From the NCBI RefSeq assembly GCF_018362775.1, contig NZ_JAGYXY010000001.1:62001-126000 (forward strand): DNA of 64,000 nucleotides. Direction: 5' to 3'. Positions 62,733 through 64,000 of the stretch are shown piece by piece. This DNA is from Alistipes montrealensis. GTDB taxonomy: Bacteria > Bacteroidota > Bacteroidia > Bacteroidales > Rikenellaceae. The position numbers were made by a program, and so were the translations under genes. The notes below the pieces were generated by a model, which did not search any database, was not told the origin of the DNA, and was given only the letters and a program-made list of their open reading frames with translations. Position 1 is the stretch's first letter, and each line of letters opens with the position of its first letter.

Positions 62733-63194
62733 ATGACACAGTTACAGGTGGGGGAGATGGCCCCCGATTTCAAGTCCACGACCCAAGACGGTGAAGCACT
62801 GACGCTTGCCGACCTTCGCGGACAGCGTACGATACTTTACTTCTACCCAAAGGACAACACTTCGGGTTGTACGCTCGAAGCCAAAAGCCTGCGCGACGGC
62901 AAGGCCGAGCTGGCGCAGATGGGATTCAGGATCATCGGCGTAAGCCCCGACAGCGAGAAGTCGCACCGCAGCTTCTGCGACAAACACGAGCTGAATTTCA
63001 CGCTGCTCTCCGACACCGACCACTCGGTTTGTGAGGCATACGGCGTGTGGGCCGAGAAGTCGATGTACGGACGTAAATACATGGGCGTGCTGCGCACGAC
63101 GTTCGTGATCGACGCCGAAGGCCGCATCGAGAAGATTTTCACCAAGGTGGACACCAAGAACCACTACCAGCAAATTATCGATTCCTATAAATAG
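62733..63194 (+). CDS. bcp: Thioredoxin-dependent thiol peroxidase (Bcp/PrxQ)
   Basis: 153 residues. The peroxidatic Cys is in FYPKDNTSGCTLEAKSLRDG, where the usual Cys-x4-Cys PrxQ pair has only the first Cys (the resolving position is Ser/Leu). GFRIIGVSPDSEKSHRSFCDKHELNF follows. It reduces peroxides with thioredoxin or another thiol. recA starts 18 bases downstream, so the two are co-transcribed. Confidence 0.92.
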   Translation: MTQLQVGEMAPDFKSTTQDGEALTLADLRGQRTILYFYPKDNTSGCTLEAKSLRDGKAELAQMGFRIIGVSPDSEKSHRSFCDKHELNFTLLSDTDHSVCEAYGVWAEKSMYGRKYMGVLRTTFVIDAEGRIEKIFTKVDTKNHYQQIIDSYK

Positions 63195-63212
63195 CAAACA
63201 ACAAAACGCAAT

Positions 63213-64000
63213 ATGGCAGAAAAAGCACAGGTAAATGCGGACAAACTCAAAGTCTTGGACGCAGTAATGCAGAAAATAGAGAAGGACTTCGGCAAAGGCT
63301 CGATCATGCGCATGAACAGCACCGAGGTGAACGACATCCCGGTCATTCCGACGGGTTCGATCACGCTCGACATGGCGCTCGGGGTAGGCGGCTACCCCAA
63401 AGGCCGCGTCGTGGAGATTTACGGCCCCGAGTCGTCGGGTAAGACCACGCTGGCAATCCACGCCATCGCCGAAGCACAGAAGGCCGGCGGCATCGCGGCT
63501 TTCATCGACGCCGAGCACGCTTTCGACAGTTTCTACGCCCAAAAACTCGGCGTAGATGTCGACAACCTGCTGATTTCGCAGCCCGACAACGGCGAGCAGG
63601 CGCTCGAAATCGCCGATTCGCTGATCCGCTCGAGCGCCATCGACATCATCGTCATCGACTCCGTAGCGGCGCTGACGCCGAAGGCCGAGATCGAAGGCGA
63701 GATGGGCGACTCGAAAATGGGCCTCCAGGCGCGACTGATGTCGCAGGCGCTGCGTAAACTCACGTCGAGCATTTCGAAGACCAAGACCGTCTGCATCTTC
63801 ATCAACCAGCTGCGCGACAAGATCGGCGTCGTTTACGGTAATCCCGAGACCACGACGGGCGGTAACGCACTGAAATTCTACGCCTCGGTGCGTATCGATA
63901 TCCGCCGCATGTCGGTCATCAAGGACGGCGAGGACCAGCTGGGAACCCGCACCAAGGTTAAAGTGGTGAAGAACAAGGTGGCGCCCCCGTTCAAACGCGC
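63213..64000 (+). CDS. recA: Recombinase RecA, C-terminus beyond window edge
   Basis: 262 residues visible. Walker [41 protein letters not shown], Walker [25 protein letters not shown], loop [20 protein letters not shown] and [29 protein letters not shown]. It forms the strand-exchange filament. I see no LexA-like SOS box in the short gap before it; the promoter is the one ahead of bcp. Confidence 0.97.
   Translation, partial: MAEKAQVNADKLKVLDAVMQKIEKDFGKGSIMRMNSTEVNDIPVIPTGSITLDMALGVGGYPKGRVVEIYGPESSGKTTLAIHAIAEAQKAGGIAAFIDAEHAFDSFYAQKLGVDVDNLLISQPDNGEQALEIADSLIRSSAIDIIVIDSVAALTPKAEIEGEMGDSKMGLQARLMSQALRKLTSSISKTKTVCIFINQLRDKIGVVYGNPETTTGGNALKFYASVRIDIRRMSVIKDGEDQLGTRTKVKVVKNKVAPPFKR

Overview
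The window looks like chromosomal DNA of a G+C-rich member of the Bacteroidales, most likely Alistipes or a close relative in the Rikenellaceae. That placement is inference. It rests on the many TAnnTTTG promoter -7 elements typical of Bacteroidota, the weak ribosome binding sites, secreted lipoproteins with fimbrillin-like and FISUMP-type domains, a short SerA in a serC-serA-DUF1015 cluster, a korDABC 2-oxoacid:ferredoxin oxidoreductase (anaerobe), and base composition of very roughly 58-60% G+C by eye. The content is mainly housekeeping. I see no prophage, insertion sequence, CRISPR array, tRNA or rRNA.

Layout. 1-1487: start of an LruC-type lipoprotein, cut by the window edge. 1650-5413: a methionine operon (metY-metX-hom) preceded by what looks like a complete ribosome-mediated attenuator. 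5432-9590: two surface lipoproteins flanking an MFS transporter. 9737-12097: a multi-cluster Fe-S protein and an esterase/SGNH-hydrolase fusion. 12166-13617: nfeD-floA. 13703-17503: a kinase-less membrane sensor, TrkH and a SPOR-like secreted protein. 17539-23919: mtaB, then an ABC permease, lptG, ribBA, fmt and an acetyltransferase. 23970-28191: peroxiredoxin, korDABC, DUF805. 28549-31931: serC-serA-DUF1015. 32150-37423: yicC, gmk, nadD-TPR, ddl, DUF3109, a phosphatase remnant, an M23/LysM peptidase. 37533-40424: proC, yggS, a lipoprotein. 40662-47192: C69 peptidase, lpdA, a deleted histidine kinase facing an intact one, a small membrane protein, truA. 47346-55784: dapB, lepB, yigZ, uvrA, an M16 peptidase, a DJ-1 protein, an O-methyltransferase, mazG. 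55870-64000: phosphohexomutase, dnaA, a DUF3795/WYL pair, cupin lipoprotein, tandem GNAT, zinc ribbon, bcp and the start of recA.

The most notable element is upstream of metY. A 32-codon open frame (1681-1779) carries the run MMMSMCMC just before its stop. It is followed by an 11-bp hairpin with seven Ts. The end of the leader frame can pair with the 5' arm of that terminator, and the Met/Cys codon stretch itself can pair with a downstream segment. These are the parts of classical attenuation, here set before the genes that make homoserine, O-acetylhomoserine and homocysteine.

Other signals outside the main genes are two degraded genes (a histidine kinase reduced to its signal peptide plus ATPase tail, and a PP2C C-terminus), a divergent pair of three-part intergenic repeats near 33.1 kb and 38.4 kb, and several perfect inverted repeats overlapping promoters (serC, the CDGSH gene, a zinc-ribbon gene).
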